A stretch of DNA of 64,000 nucleotides from Formicarius rufipectus. Its lineage: Eukaryota; Chordata; Aves; Passeriformes; Formicariidae. This document shows positions 25,535 to 39,202 of this stretch, piece by piece. The stretch is from assembly GCA_013399695.1 (NCBI GenBank), contig VXAU01000190.1, positions 251,149 through 315,148 of the forward strand, read 5' to 3'. Within the stretch, counting starts at the first letter, position 1. Every line of letters starts with the position of its first letter. Made by a program: the position numbers and the translations under genes. Below the pieces are notes generated by a model. That model made no database searches. It saw nothing but the letters and a program-made list of their open reading frames with translations, and was not told the origin of the DNA.

Positions 25535-28500
25535 AAAAGTTCCTTGGCCTCTGCTGAAGGCATTTTAGAATGCAAAAAATAAGTGGTAACAAAAACCCCA
25601 AAGCAAATACACTTTCCACTTGTAAACTGAATAGAACACATGCAATGGCATAAATTATGAAAAAAAAAAATACAAAGTAATAAAAAACCTCAATATAAGA
25701 GAATTATTTTAATAAGTATTTATTAAGAACCAAGAGATGGATTTCGTATTTTCTATTCATACTCCCTACCATAAAATTGCCAGACTTTCCTCTTAATTTG
25801 AACCTTGTTGTTTAAAATGGTCATGTTCACAACTTGGTGCTGTGTCAGAGCCAGTTTGTTTTGTGATTCATTGGTGGGGTTTTTTGGGTTTTTGGGGTTT
25901 TTTTGTGATGTGTAGGTTATTTGATTCACTGGATATTTGTAGGTTTTATTTTCTTGTTTATTTTTTTTCCTGTTATGGCCCTATACAGTTGCAAAATCTC
26001 AACATTTTGAGAAATATTTTCAGGGACATTTACTGAAGCTATTCTATTACAAGTGACTACACAATTAAGTTTATCTTTTGGAAACATAATAGAGGTTCAG
26101 AGTTTCTCAGGTTAAAGACAGAATTTCCAAATCTCCCCCCGCTGCCTTAAAACAGCCTTGGTAAGTCACTACCATGGGCATGGCTTACTATGGATTCAGA
26201 ACAGGCAAGCACACTTCTCACTTCCAAACCATTTTGTCATTTTGAAGACTGACTACTGGCAATGTACACTTACTCCCACACTGTAAATTTCTAGATACTG
26301 ATTCTTTTTCCAACAAAGCAAAACCTCCTTTTGAACAAGAAAAACAGAGTGACTATTCTAGATTGTAGCAGTGAGAGATTATAGAAAACAGTTGGCACCA
26401 TGTTAATACTGTATTTACTTTATGGTTTCAAATTATCATCACAATTTCAAATTCCAAGCAAATATGACTTGTTTCTCTGGAGAATATGCACTCAGAACAA
26501 TTTGCTGAAACTGCTGATATATTTATTTCAACAAAATCTCCCCTCAAAAAAATTTTCAGGTACAGAAATAAAACAATATTCCAGAGGCTTGCATTCCAAA
26601 ATGTTCTCAGACATTCCCAAAGAGGAAAAGCCACAGTCTCTAGGCACAAAGCAGCACATATATGTTAAAATAAACTGATGTTACTGTTCACTCAAGTTCC
26701 TAAACACTTTACTTCCATATGCAGTCACTTGTCATGCTGAATCAACTTGGTAACATTAATACAGGTTAAAAAAAGGTAAAATCATATTTTTTTATCAGCA
26801 GTGTTTTATGTGTTTTCCTGAAAATGCTTTATTGAACTAAATACTATAAGCAATATTATCATTTATCCTAAAAAAATACCCTTTTTTAAGGAACTAAGAT
26901 ACTTCTTTCCTTTTTTGGTACAATATAGAAAATCAATTGTTTTAATACTTTAATATTTCATTAGATTAAAACATACATTTTTTTTCAGGAGTTTGTATTC
27001 CTATAAAAATGTACCAAAAAAAAATTTAAGACCAGGGACTCTATTGATACAAGTTTTGGTTCAACATGCCACAGAAGATATGGAGCCATGATTATATTGC
27101 AGCCAGTGTATGCTGTAAGCACTTAGCACTTGTTCTTTCACAGTAATGTTTAATAAAACCTGTTCATTTTCTAGAGTATGTTGAAACCTAATGGAGTTCT
27201 TAATTTAATCTGCATCTGATATGTTACTGACAAATGCTTATGACAGACAATACATTGAAAACTGTGGCAGCTGTGTTTTATATTTTCTAAAGAAAACCTT
27301 GTGTGTTCTATTTCTTCTTGAAGAACTGATGGATTTTTGCACCTTTTATAGCATTTCATTTTCAAACAAGCACGGCTCTCATATCATTTTTAGGTTATCA
27401 TTTATTTTTTCTTGATGTTGATTTTTGCTATTTTCTTCTACTATGGGACTTTGAATCAGTCAGTACATAGGCTCTATGTGGGTTCCGTTTTTTAAAAAAG
27501 CTAGATTTAATAATCTAGCTACCTGGGCACATTTATTGTGGTACTTCTGTTTAATCATTCTTGTCATTTTTATTTGACAAACTGCTCCGTTTTACCTATC
27601 TTCATAATTTTGTATATAGAAATAATCCAGATAATCTGTAGAGCTCCATTGCTTTTCTTTCTCTCTGGCAGTTAAACCCTCAGTTGAAAGAAAAGAACAC
27701 CATGTCCTGAGCTGAATAATTATTTGATTAATGAGTGTAGTATTTTTTTTTCTGCTTTTTTGCTGTGAAAGGGACTTACTTGTAATGTTGCATGCAAATT
27801 TCTCATGAGTTGCCTACTACTTAGCACCAACAAATTAAAAGATATAAAGTCAAAATTGTCAAAAAACTGTTAAAATTCTGTATTTTTCAGTTATATTTAA
27901 TTATTCTGTAACAGAAACAGCAATCCATTGAAGTAAATATATGACAAGACATACAAAGGACCAGAAATGTCTATCTATGCATTACAAATGCACTTTTGCC
28001 CAGAAATTTCATACTCAATGAAGAGTCAAAGAAAATTTGTATCACTTCAATAGTATAAGTTATCACATATGTTGCCTCACAAGAGATTGGCACTCAGGAT
28101 CACATTAACCTGCCAAACACAGTGGGGTGTATATTGCAAAGGAACACCCTAAGAGTAAAGTTCACAATTGCCCATTTAGATCTCATGCATTCAAACCAAA
28201 TTTCCAGCTTCTCTTCCATCAATTTGTAAGTGTATCCTTTTCTATCATCTTTCTGGCATTCATGTAGAAAAGCATCAATTACAGAAACAGAGTGCAAGCA
28301 TCTTTATAGAGGCAGAAGACGTCTTTCAGAAGATATATTTGTACATTTAGAGCCCAGTCCACCATCAGATTTCTAAACTGGACTCTTAAACTCGACAAAG
28401 TAAAGGCATTTAACAGTAAATCTCATGCTGCAAAAGCAAGGTACTATTTCAAGTATTTTGTGACAAAATCCTCTGAAGCCCAAAAATATCTTGGTACACT

Positions 28501-28920
28501 AAATCCAAGAAATATAAGTGGAAGAAAGCATTCAACGAAATAGTATGAATCTGATTTTGCAATGTTAAAATTCTAAATCTTTTGTAGAGTTAATCCACAA
28601 ACAGAAGCTGTTATTCTTATGCCAAATTGTTTACTTGGAAGTTTAACATTGCCCCCTCTCACCATTCATCATTTCAACATTCAACACACTTTCTGTCTTG
28701 TTAATGTTTAAGGTCCAATAGAGTAATTATAGCTAAGATGATCTAAGCATAAGAAGTTCATAGCAAGAGACTTTTCTTATTAAGGTAGGGGTTTTTTTGT
28801 GTACACAACCTTTCATCAGATCTACAAAGAATGAGAAAACTGGCTTTACTCAATATTCACAAAATGTAATACATGCAACATATGCAATATTCACAAAAGT
28901 ATCAGGTATTTATCAATCGC

Positions 28921-28966
28921 AGGTGATTGAAGGTGACCACATGCAAGGTGATCACAGGTGATCACA
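28921..28966. repeat. Short imperfect tandem repeat (GGTGATCACA-like)
   Basis: Three to four imperfect copies of an about 10-20 base unit built on AGGTGATCACA. TGATCA is self-complementary, so the cluster is also locally palindromic. Confidence 0.5.
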
Positions 28967-29543
28967 TAGCAATAAAAGCTGGACTACCATTATATAGTTA
29001 AAATTCTTAAAAATATGGATCAAACGTTTAAGTACAGGAGTTGCTCCAAGCCAATAGATGAGTCATGTTCATGAAATTAAGTACCAAATTAAAGATTTTC
29101 TGGGCTGAAGCCAAAAATAGTCTGCTGTCTCAAAAAGTAAATTTATGTTTAGTTACACTAAGTGTTCACAGCATTACTGCTGCAGCTACACACAGTCTGC
29201 ATACAAAATTGCACCTTGCCATCAAAAAGTCATCTTCCCTTCAAATCTGCAAAACTTGTAAATTAAGGACACATATTAGAAGAGAAAACTAGGCTCCAAC
29301 AAAAAGTCAGTTACAGAATTCTCATCAATATAAACAGATCCAATAGCTCACTTTGGGAAAATAGTCTTCATATGTTTCAATTTAAGCCATTAGAGAAGGA
29401 AAAACAGCAATATCAGTAGCATATAGGCATTAACTGACCTCTCCAGAATGTCTGGAAACAAATTGCTCTTTTAAGATACCTTCTGTTCTTTCACCAAGAG
29501 ATGATAAAAATAGCTCACTTTCACAAAAGGATGGAAGCAAAGC

Positions 29544-30287
29544 TGTTAGATATCTGTGAAGGTTGGTTGCCTAGGTACTTTAATGACTAGAATAGGTGTG
29601 GTGAGGGGAGGGGATACTTGGTTTTCAGCTGACAGGGAAGGAGGAAAGGCTGTGGGGAGAGAAAGAGAACTTCAGAAAGCCTCTGCCCATGCAAGCTGGT
29701 TTTCTTCTTCTTCCCCCATTCTAACCCCTGGATTTTTTGAGTTCTCGGTGCTTCAGGGAGAGAGACAGAGAGAGAGCCATTTGCTACTCAGAGGCTTTTG
29801 CTGCAGGGTTTCTGAAAGAATCAGCAGCTGCCATCCATGACCTGCTCCATCCCCGGCTTCCCAGCCCAGCACACCGTCCTCCAGCCAAGGACTAGGAGAG
29901 AGTCTATACTGCCCAGCTCATCCTTCTCTGCGTAGCAGTGTCTCATCTCTTCCACACCTCCCATCCCATAAAGACACGCTGAACCTCTACAGCCCGGGAC
30001 AGCTCAGCAGCGGCTGAGGAGCGACATCGCCACCTGCTGTCTGTAAATATTACTGTGCCAAATGGGAGCAGAGACTGCATTGTGTTCAGAGGGGTTGATC
30101 ACAAATTGGTTGTTCAGTTCTGGTTTCTTTGTTTCTCTTGAATATATATATATATATAGTAGTTAAGAACTGCTATCCTTTATATTATCATATTTTAATT
30201 AAAGTTTGTTTTAAGATTTAAAGGAGGTTTGCCTCCTTCTTTGGTTTCTAGTCTAATAAATTTCTTAATTTCCTCTAAATTAAGACA
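29544..30287 (+). mobile_element. Solo ERV LTR (copy 1 of a three-copy family)
   Basis: 744 bases starting TGTTAGATATC and ending TAAGACA, flanked by a perfect 5-base target duplication AAAGC (29539-29543 and 30288-30292). The internal order is the same as in the LTR at 30609-31403: purine-rich stretch, 'cacctgctgtctgtaaatattactgtgcc', TATATATA run, ATTAAAG and 'tttggtttctagtc'. No internal retroviral region or second matching LTR with the same duplication is present, so it is a solo LTR. It is antisense to LRRC2. 5-base duplications are usual for ERVL-type and some other avian ERVs. Confidence 0.85.
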
Positions 30288-30608
30288 AAAGCCAGAAAGG
30301 TTTTTCAGTTCTGCTCCAAGATTTATAGCAATTGAAGGAATACTATTCAGGTGATGCTATTTTAATTAGGACTTAAACATGTACAACAACTCTGGTTTAT
30401 CAAGACAGTGCACTGTAGCCTGTGAAGTTACCTTTCTGGTTTAAAAAACTGAGTATGTTCATTTGAGTTCATTCAGAAACCCAGAATAAATCTCTATTCT
30501 CCAAATGGGGCATAGGAAAAACAACCAAAAAATAAGGATATTTATTCTGTAGCAACTGAAATATATATATTGTAAACAAAGATGAGAGTTAAAATGAAAA
30601 ATTATAAC

Positions 30609-31403
30609 TGTTATAGTTTTAGAATCTAGTGGAATTTTTTCTTTCCCCTACCACCAGAATGAGGGGCAAATAGGCCTATCTTCATCCATTGCCTCTAACA
30701 AAAGAAGCAAGGCATTACCTAGTGACTGGTAATTCACTGGATGTGGTGGTAGAAGGACACACTTTTTGGTTTTTTGTTTCCTTCAGTTTGCTGTAGGAGA
30801 GGGAGCGAGAGACAGCTCTCGGGGAAACCTTTGCCCTATGGGTTTTTGGTCTCCTTCCTTTTTTTTCCCCTTCCGTTTCTTCCAGCCTCTGGATTTGTGG
30901 AGTTCGCTGTGCCCCAGAGAGAGAGAGAGAAGACATCGCTAGCGGGGCCTTTACATCGAGCTTTTCTGAGGGGGCCCAGCAGTGGCCAGCCCAGTGGCTT
31001 CTTCCCACCGACCCCACAGAGGGATCTGACAGCATCGGAGGGACACGCCAAAGCCTTTTTCACCAACCCCCCCAGGGCAACTGAGCACCGGCCAGGGAGC
31101 AACATCATCACCTGCTGTCCATAAATGCTACTGTGCCCATCTAGGCCAGGGACAGTGGAGGGTTTGGTTCAGTGCGTTTATTTGTTTTGTCCTACTTGTT
31201 TTGTTTCTCTTGTCTTTGTTTCTCTTGTCTTTGTTTCTCTTGTCTTTGTTTCTCTTGTCTTTGTTTCTATATATATATATTAGCTAAGAACTGTTATCCT
31301 TTCATCTATCATACCTTAATTAAATTTTGTTTTGAGTCCGAAGGAGGTCTGTTTCCTTCTTTGGTTTCTAGTCCAACAACTTAATTTCCTCTAAACTAAG
31401 ACA
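30609..31403 (+). mobile_element. Solo ERV LTR (copy 2 of the family)
   Basis: 795 bases starting TGTTATAGTTTTAG and ending TAAGACA, flanked by the 5-base duplication ATAAC (30604-30608 and 31404-31408). Because its duplication differs from that of copy 1, the two are separate insertions, not the two LTRs of one provirus. It differs from copy 1 by a 15-base tandem repeat at 31201-31269. The long open frames at 30715-31124 on both strands are a by-product of the GC-rich centre. Confidence 0.87.
31201..31269 (+). repeat. 15-base minisatellite inside LTR copy 2
   Basis: Four full copies plus a partial copy of TTGTTTCTCTTGTCT starting at 31201. The matching position in LTR copy 1 has a single TTTGTTTCTCTTG, so the expansion is specific to this copy. 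It lies just before the TATATA run. Confidence 0.9.
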
Positions 31404-33190
31404 ATAACATATAGACTGTTGTTTTGTTTTACATTGGATTCACAAAGGATAATTTTCTCTCTAGATTACAACAGTATTTCTAGGAAGTTTTGTGTCTAGC
31501 TTTGACAAAATCATGCAAAACATTGAAAATAAAGCTAATATTAGTAAAATAATCAGGTAGGTGAGAGATCTTTTCCTGATCTGGACAAGAAATCTGAGGA
31601 ATGACACAAATAAACTTCTGGCTACTTTCTAAAAACCTGTTGGTGCAATTAAGAGCATAAAGTTAGGAACTCTTATGGTTTTTAGTGTTTCATTGTTATT
31701 TTGCACTACTCCATCCAGTTTGTGGTAATCTTAGTACAGCCAAGGAATTAAGGACATGAAATTATTGTTGTTCTTATTATGCCTTATTATGCTAATAAAA
31801 ATATAACCAAATACTTATTCATATGCATACTTTACAAAGTTTGCAATTAAGCTAGGCTTTCAAGAATTATTTTAAAGGAATAATTCCCTTAATATAAAAT
31901 TTGTACAGATCTGGCACAGGCTCTGGACACATTGCAGCCCCCCAGTAATACCACCCAGTGGCATGATCTCTGGTATTCACCCATGGACATAGAAAGCCTA
32001 CAAACATCACCTACTTTTTACTGGAAAGTTCTCAAATTTTCTTTTTCTTGGTTTTTTGAGTTTGTTGGTTTGTTGTCTGGGATTTTTTTTTCTGTACGCT
32101 AATGAAGCACTTGCTGAAATGGTCTTTTAAAGAAAACAAAAAGTATTGCCTGCACAGAATATACCTGACCAGGTCTTCAGTGTAGCCAAGAGGGTCTTAT
32201 ATTTCTGGGAAGCTTGAGGTTTAAATTATATGAGGAGCTCTCTCATCAATGCAGGGTACCCCAGGAAGAAATAGGCACAAATTTCCACAATGCTCCTTGG
32301 AATGTTAAATGTTGTCTGATGTCTCTTAAACAAGAAAAATATGTCTAATAAAAACAATCATCTGGACTGTCCCAGCATAGTTGCTCAGATGACTAATCGT
32401 GTCAAATCAGCTTTCACTGTACTGAAATAGTATAAGCTCAGTCACTTTCACTTCTTCACCCTATATCAAAATAAGTAGATTACAAACAGCTGTTTTACTA
32501 CTCAATTCCCTTCAGATGGGTCCAAATAACATATCTTTGCTTAGATGCAATTTGCTAATGGAGACATATGTTGCCATAGTAATTTTTTAACAATAAACAA
32601 CAAAAAACATCAGCATATTTGTGTATATCATGTACAATGTCGGACAATATTTTTTGTGACTGTGACATTTTACAAATACCTATGTAATGCTTTGAGCATA
32701 TGAAAACATTAATGTGACAAAGGAAAATACAACTACCAAACAAATATAGGGAAAGAGCAACAAAAATTATTATCAAAAGCATGCATCTAAAACTGCAAAG
32801 ATTTTCACAACTGCAGATAAAATGTAATGCAGAGAAGTACAAGTTAATGAAAGAACAGTCGACTACACACATTTTTTAAACTGACTGGAACCTTGGAAAA
32901 GATGGAAAGATGAAACAAGTAACTTCATGAAGTCTTGTGTTCAGTATGCAATAATGATCAAAAAAAAAAAAACAAATAAATAGTTAGATATATGTGACAC
33001 ATAATAATTAACTCCAAATTACTAGGTACTAAAGAAAACAATTGTGCACTACATATAAAGCACCATACTTGCCAGTTTTTCTCAAGATAAATCCTAACAG
33101 TACATGAGAATCAGACATAAGCAATAGAAAATAACACAATGGAAAGACTATATTATTTTTGTTATAGATTTGTTTGGGGGTTTAGTTTGT

Positions 33191-33216
33191 TTCTTTGTTT
33201 TGTTTTGTTTTGTTTT
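33191..33216. repeat. TTTTG simple repeat
   Basis: Several copies of TTTTG or TTTG in the W3-W4 intron. Confidence 0.8.
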
Positions 33217-36200
33217 CTCACAGTAGTTCTGAAAGACCTAAATCAAGATGAGGAAAAAATCAATATATTAACAGTTGAACAAGAAATGGTAAGTTCTTGA
33301 TGCATTCTTCCTTCACAATGTTGTTCACAAAACCGATAAAACCAAAAAGCTTTGCATCTCTTGATACAGTGAAACTTCTATACAATTAGACTATAAAATT
33401 TGCAACAACAATATCTTTTTTCAGTTTAAGAACTTTGAAGGATTCAGAGGAAACTGACATTTACACAAATAAAAGTCTCTATTTCCATGCCACATTTCAA
33501 ACAAGCATAGCTGGAAATTATTCAACCTCAGAATATGTCATAAACACCCCACTGACTTTCTAGTGGAATAATAATGAACATTAAGTTCAGATTGCTTATT
33601 GAGATTTCAAAAGTGAAAACTTCTAAAAGTTTTTTCATAAAGCAGATCTGCAATTTAGCAGTGTATTACTGTACTAACATGATCTTATCAGAGCACATAG
33701 TACTGCAAACAAACCTCTGTGATGCTATGCTGTAAAAAAACATGTTGAGAGTTCTGTGCAGTTTCAATACCATTAATAGTCATCACAAACAAATGAGAGA
33801 AAGTGAGCAGAAACACAGACACAGGAAATCACCTACTAATGTGAAAAAATAGAAAAAGTATAACAGAGATTTCCTGGTTTCTAGTCCTGAGATTCTGAGG
33901 ACCACTCCAAGTCTGTATCATAGCAAGTTTATCAAGATTTAATTTATGGCAACAAAATGAGTAGATATTTAAGATAACCTATATTTTTATAACCTCCTGG
34001 TTTTTTCCCTTTTTTTGAAAAGTGTACTCCAGCATTCTACAATCCTGAAGCATCACGTTAGGTCTATGAGCCTAATCAACCTTTTTATTTCCTCTAACCA
34101 GCGTTTCAACAAGTGTTTTTGTATCAGTAATCTGACAATTTAGCCATAATTTTTGAGAATGAAAAATATTTCATCTATAATAAAAAGAGTTTGGAGTAGC
34201 CTGGCCTCTTCTTACTCATATCTCTATGTTGCAAGGAGTGTATTCAAAGGAAAACCATGAAGGCAGAAAAGAACAACAAAACATGAAATGGTGATGCCCA
34301 CATGTCAGCAAGATGTGCATCTTCTAATTCATTGCATCCCCTCTGCTACCACAATCACACAGTTCATACACAACTTTTAATAGACAAACTTTCTATTTCA
34401 GGATGAGACAAAATAACAGCCTCAAGACAGCATGACAGCCAGCACATACCACTTGACATGACTGAGTTTAGGAGTCAGAGCCCTCAGTAGGCTATGGTGC
34501 ATACACTTCCCCATCATGTAGCCATTTAAACATACATCATATAACCAGACACAGTCTACACACAGGCAAGCACTGGCCACATATACCCAGCACCCACACT
34601 GGACATATAAACTGGTGCATGAAGTCTAGAATTTTGAGTCACAGAATTTGGTAGACCAAGATTAACAGTACCACAGCAGATTAGTCCTGAAAACAATGGT
34701 CTTATGTGGCTAGAGTAATGCAGGTGATGGGGAATCAAATAAAGGATATCCCAGTTAAAAAACTGATAGGAATTAAAAAAAAAAAAAATACCAGGATCAA
34801 TTTTGAAAAGTAAAAGATAAGGGAAGTCTGGAAATCTTATTCTTGAAAAGCTCTGTTTACATCACAAAATGTGAAGGTACTTTAACATTTCCATGACCTT
34901 TGTAAATTTTGTTTTTATTATTGTATATTGTATAATTACACATCTTCTAAACTCCATTAGTAGTAAACAGCTCTATGACAAGACATGACAGTGAATTAGA
35001 TTACTAGTCTAAACAGCAGATGAATAACCATCTCTTTTTCTTTTTATTTGTTCTGAATTTTCCAGGCATTCGTTTCTTAATCTGAAACTCATCATGCTTT
35101 GTACTGAAGTTTAGAAGGATGACAGAGGCCCAGATCTGTGATCTGGCATCTCTTCAATAGGAAAAGCAGGAACCACTTGGATATATCTTTCTTTGAATTC
35201 CCTTGCATGCTTAACATCACTTCCACTTCACATTGAGTGTAATTCTATGTTCTTTTGCCCAGTACTAGTAGAGAACTTATTTGAGTTCTCTTTGAGACAA
35301 AAAAAAAAAAAATGGGATGATGTCTGCTTTCAACTGATAGGTCTGTCTCTTGACTTTATGTCTTTCCCACTGATCAAAATGATGAATAAAAACCACAGCC
35401 TTACCAAGTGTTTTTTACAGCTGTGAAGAGTTCATCAATCGTGTAAATACCTGCTAGGAATATGTTCAGTAACAAATTAAATATTTTAACTTCAGTTATA
35501 CTCTCCTACTTGATTCACAGAATAAACAATACCTCTCATTATCTGCATTTTATGGAAAAACAAATAACATGTTTTTCTCTCCCTTCACCTACAACTCCCT
35601 TTTGATGCTCAGTGTACATTGGTACCAGTGACAATTTTCTGTAAGATAAAACAGGCAAATGTGATAGTTCTACATATTTGTTCTCCTCTCTGCTTCTATT
35701 CAGTAGTCATATAAAATCTGCCTCAGATTATCTTCTCAATTAATGGAGGATATATAAACAGAATTTTGAAAGCCTACTTTGCTGTTAGATTTAAAGTTAT
35801 TTCAAGCTGTTCTGAGAGATAGCAGGGCTGGAACAGTACTAAATGCTCTTTCCCACCACTGAATTCTCTTACAATTAGATTCAGAGGCTTTGTAACAACA
35901 CAGTCGTGTTGTAGTGTTCACTTTATGCCCCTTTGGTAATTGTTAAGTCTTCCCTTACACTGTAAAACTACTTCTCTGTCATTTTGTATTACGAAAAAAA
36001 AATTCGGACTGTGAAAAGTGATGTTTCTTTTATTGAACTCATGTGAAAGGTAAATGAAAGGTCATTGTCACCACAGTACAGAGGTACCATGGATCAGATC
36101 TCCAGTGGACTGTTATTATTAGCTGCTGACTCATTCTGATAGTGAAGTGGTTTTGAAATGATGCTATATTAATTAGTAAGCTTTGAAAGTACAGTGTCAA

Positions 36201-37006
36201 AAGCAGGATCAACTGACATGCTTTCCTGTGCCTAACTACATAATCCTGTTTCCAAATATAGATCCATGTCCTTCTTTAGCCCCTTGTCTATTAAAACATT
36301 TATGAGAGCTCCTGCAGCAGTAAGGCCTCCATGAATCTCCTCTGACACCTAACACCTTTGCAGCTGCTCTTTTGGGTTTCACACCCCTCCTGCTAATGCT
36401 TGGTGTTATATCCTATGCCAGTTCCATAAAGCAGCTGTTGCTTTGCGTGGATTGACACTTTGGCTAGCTGGATTGGAAAGCTGGATCATGAGTGTTTCAC
36501 ATATTCAAAGAGAATACAAACCCTGAGCAAAGAAGGGCAAGATGAAATCCTGTCTAATGGAGATGCAACCAAGCCAAGCAATTGGAAAACCATTTCTGAG
36601 ACTGAAAACAGTGTTCACAGAAATGTTGGTCCAATTAAAGTCAGCTGGACCTTTCCCAAGGATTTAAAATGCAAAATTTCACTGGAATCTAATGCTGTTT
36701 TCTTCCCACTACCAACTTAAGCACTTTACCACACCACTCCTCTCTGCTTTGTGATCCTGAAAAATGCCCACAGATAAAACTCTTTTTTAACAAATCTGAA
36801 ATATGACTCCTTTTCAACACATAAAAAAATGTACAGAAGTAAAGATTTTTACAGGTTCTTTATAGTCCCATTGAACATGATAGGGAGGAGCTATGCGGGA
36901 GTTCTTCCAGTGCCTGACTGGATAGTGAAACCCTTGGGAAATTAATGTGTTGTACGTCCCCCTCATTGAATTTTTCATTTTATGATTGTCACATACATTT
37001 AAAATA

Positions 37007-37045
37007 AAACAAAAACAAAACAAAACAAACAAACAAACAAAAATA
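37007..37045. repeat. CAAAA/CAAA simple repeat
   Basis: Runs of AAAAC then AAAC units, followed by an AC-rich stretch to about 37080. Confidence 0.8.
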
Positions 37046-39026
37046 ACAAACACACAGACACAAATAAACCCCCAACCAAACTGTAAAGGGAAAGAAAGCG
37101 GTTTGGAAGTTTACAGATTTGAAGATTAATGTGCTGATAAAACAACCTGATATTTTACATTTCTATTGAGACTTCTGGTGTCCTCCTTACCAGCTAATGG
37201 CTTTGGTAGTTCTTGGTCATGGATCACAAAGACAAGAAATTACATGAAAATGCCCAGTGGAGACTTATTTGAAGTCTCCCTACATATGCATGGAGCTTGT
37301 GCCTCTGTTCTTCCTGCTAAATATTTTGCTGTGATGAATAGGACTGGACAGACAAACAGAAAGAGAACAAAAGAGACAGGACATTTTCCAGCTGTTAAAC
37401 CTCAGTTTAAAATACTTGTTGAAATTGTATTAATGTATAAGAAGTTATTTATGTATGTTCTGGATACTGCTGTGTTTGAAAACCACAGAAGACTAATGTT
37501 AGTGCTTAAAGAATCTCCATTCATATCAGCTTTTTTTTAGGCTCACACCTGTTAGCATTACCGAAAGATTAAAGAGACAAATATTTTTATTTTTCAGGTA
37601 AACAAGGCAGAGAAATAGCACTATCTGTAACTCCTGTGAATGATGAAAGCCTCTCCAGAGAGAATGCATTCCTGGACCTGTTGATCATCGATTGCTAGTT
37701 GGTGATATGAAGATTAGAGGCAGCCTGATCTTCAGCAATTTCAGTGGAATTTGCAGCCCTGAGGCATAAGGGTCAGTTGAAGAGTAAAGTCAGGATCCTG
37801 AACTTTAGGAAAGCAAATTTCCATCTCTTCAAGAAGTTACTGAAGACCTGAGAAACTGACTTCAAGTTTCCCAAAAGAAATACTGGTTTTGTAGGACTGG
37901 GCCCTGGAAAGACTTACATGTGCAATTAGATTTACATGAAAAGGCTAACCATAATGCATAAACATGGATAAACCTTTGCACTGCAAGAACTCTAAAAGCA
38001 TCTGGGAAAATACTCATTGATTTTTAACTTGCCAATGACTGTGAGTAAATTCACTGTTCTAATCACAAGTTTGAATATGCCCACTTTTCCAAGATAATTT
38101 TATCTAATTCCTTGGCCTGTTCAGGACATATATTTTTTCTGATTCCATTATGATTGCTTTTTAATCAGTTAAGGTCTATCTGTTTTGTTCCTTGTTTTTG
38201 CTATCCAAAGAAGGAGAAGTGAAAGGAATCCTATACTGTTTATTCTGTTACTAGCATTTCTATGCCGCATCCATTTATGATGTACAGTTTAGGTTCACCC
38301 CTTGTTTCTGTTTCATTCTCATAATTTTTTAATAATTCTTTTTGGATAAACTAGTTTACAATGAAAAGTCAAAGGAGAAAGTTAATTACTATTTGAATTT
38401 CCTCAGAGGTGAACATAAGCGTGCCTAAATCAGATCTCTGAGTTTAATCCACCCCATTTCTCTATGAACAGTAAGTCTCAGAGCAGCTGTGGCAGAGAGC
38501 AGATATGCAGTCAACACAAAAATTAATGTTGATGCATGCCTGGGAGTCCTTTTCTCAATCTTTTTTATATATTCATGCCACACCTCACATGTAATATCTT
38601 TTCAGACAGATATTTGTGCTCATAGCAACATGTAATATTGTTTATGGAACTCTCCATACTGTTTTTAAAAGGAAAACAAAGTTTAGTATGTGAATCTCAC
38701 TGCCAAGATAAACTTCACTTTAACAGAAAATAGCTATTTTCAGTCTTCTGCTTATTCCACTAGCCAAATCCTCTTTAAGATCATGTCCTCTTTCATATAT
38801 CATAATAAATATAAGCAAAATTTAATGGCTTGAAAGCCAAAACAAAGTAGCTTGGTCTCATTTAACTTCTGCTAAAGCATTTTCTGTGATATTACCACTA
38901 AAACTTATCGCAGAAAAACAGCAAGGAATGTGATTTGACCTGTCAAGAAAAGATTTGAGGGCTGTAATAAAATATCTTGGAAACCAAATGAAAAAAAGGT
39001 GGAAAAAACATAGATTGTTATCTTAC

Positions 39027-39163
39027 TTCAAATGGGAGCTCTGTTATTTCCATATTTCCAGACAAATCCAGTTTTTCTAGATTCTCACAATCACCCAATT
39101 CTGGAGGGACCGACTTCAAATTATTGAAACTCACATTGAGCACTTTGAGGTGTTTTAAGCAGC
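39027..39163 (-). CDS. LRRC2: LRRC2 coding exon W3 (LRRs)
   Basis: 137 bases, acceptor CCCTCACAG before 39163, donor GTAAGATAA after 39027. With one base from W2 it encodes G, then CLKHLKVLNVSFNNLKSVPP, then ELGDCENLEKLDLSGNMEIT and ELPFE, that is, two leucine-rich repeats. ELGDCENLE is shared with mammalian LRRC2. It ends on a codon boundary and W4 continues with LSNLKQ. Just upstream on the minus strand is a very long pyrimidine tract (39203-39243), which contains an N at 39236. Confidence 0.96.
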
Positions 39164-39202
39164 CTGTGAGGGTAAGATAATGCAAATCAGTGTATTTAAA
39201 AA

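Larger units (their letters stand above)
24431..39026 (-). other. LRRC2 intron W3-W4 (about 14.6 kb)
   Basis: Donor GTAAGATAA at 39026 downwards, acceptor ending at 24431. Contents: an assembly gap (25058-25534), two related solo LTRs (29544-30287 and 30609-31403), a CAAA-type simple repeat (about 37007-37045), a TTTTG tract (33191-33216) and a small cluster of GGTGATCACA-like repeats (28921-28966). The rest is AT-rich DNA without genes I can support, including the 124-codon frame at 37166-37540. Confidence 0.7.

Noticed and set aside
25021..25641. Two minus-strand frames of about 200 codons
   Set aside because: They exist only because the 477-N assembly gap is read through as codons.
30715..31124. 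Frames on both strands around 31 kb, and similar ones at 53137-53630
   Set aside because: Both sets lie in matching parts of the same LTR family; GC-rich LTR sequence gives long open stretches without coding meaning.
31201..31269. CRISPR-like repeats
   Set aside because: Head-to-tail 15-base units without spacers in a vertebrate LTR; this is a minisatellite.
29544..31403. One short provirus with two LTRs and a small interior
   Set aside because: Each LTR has its own, different 5-base target duplication, so they are separate insertions.
36460..36720. 86-codon plus-strand frame in the W3-W4 intron
   Set aside because: No recognisable family, no splice or conservation evidence; chance length for this region.
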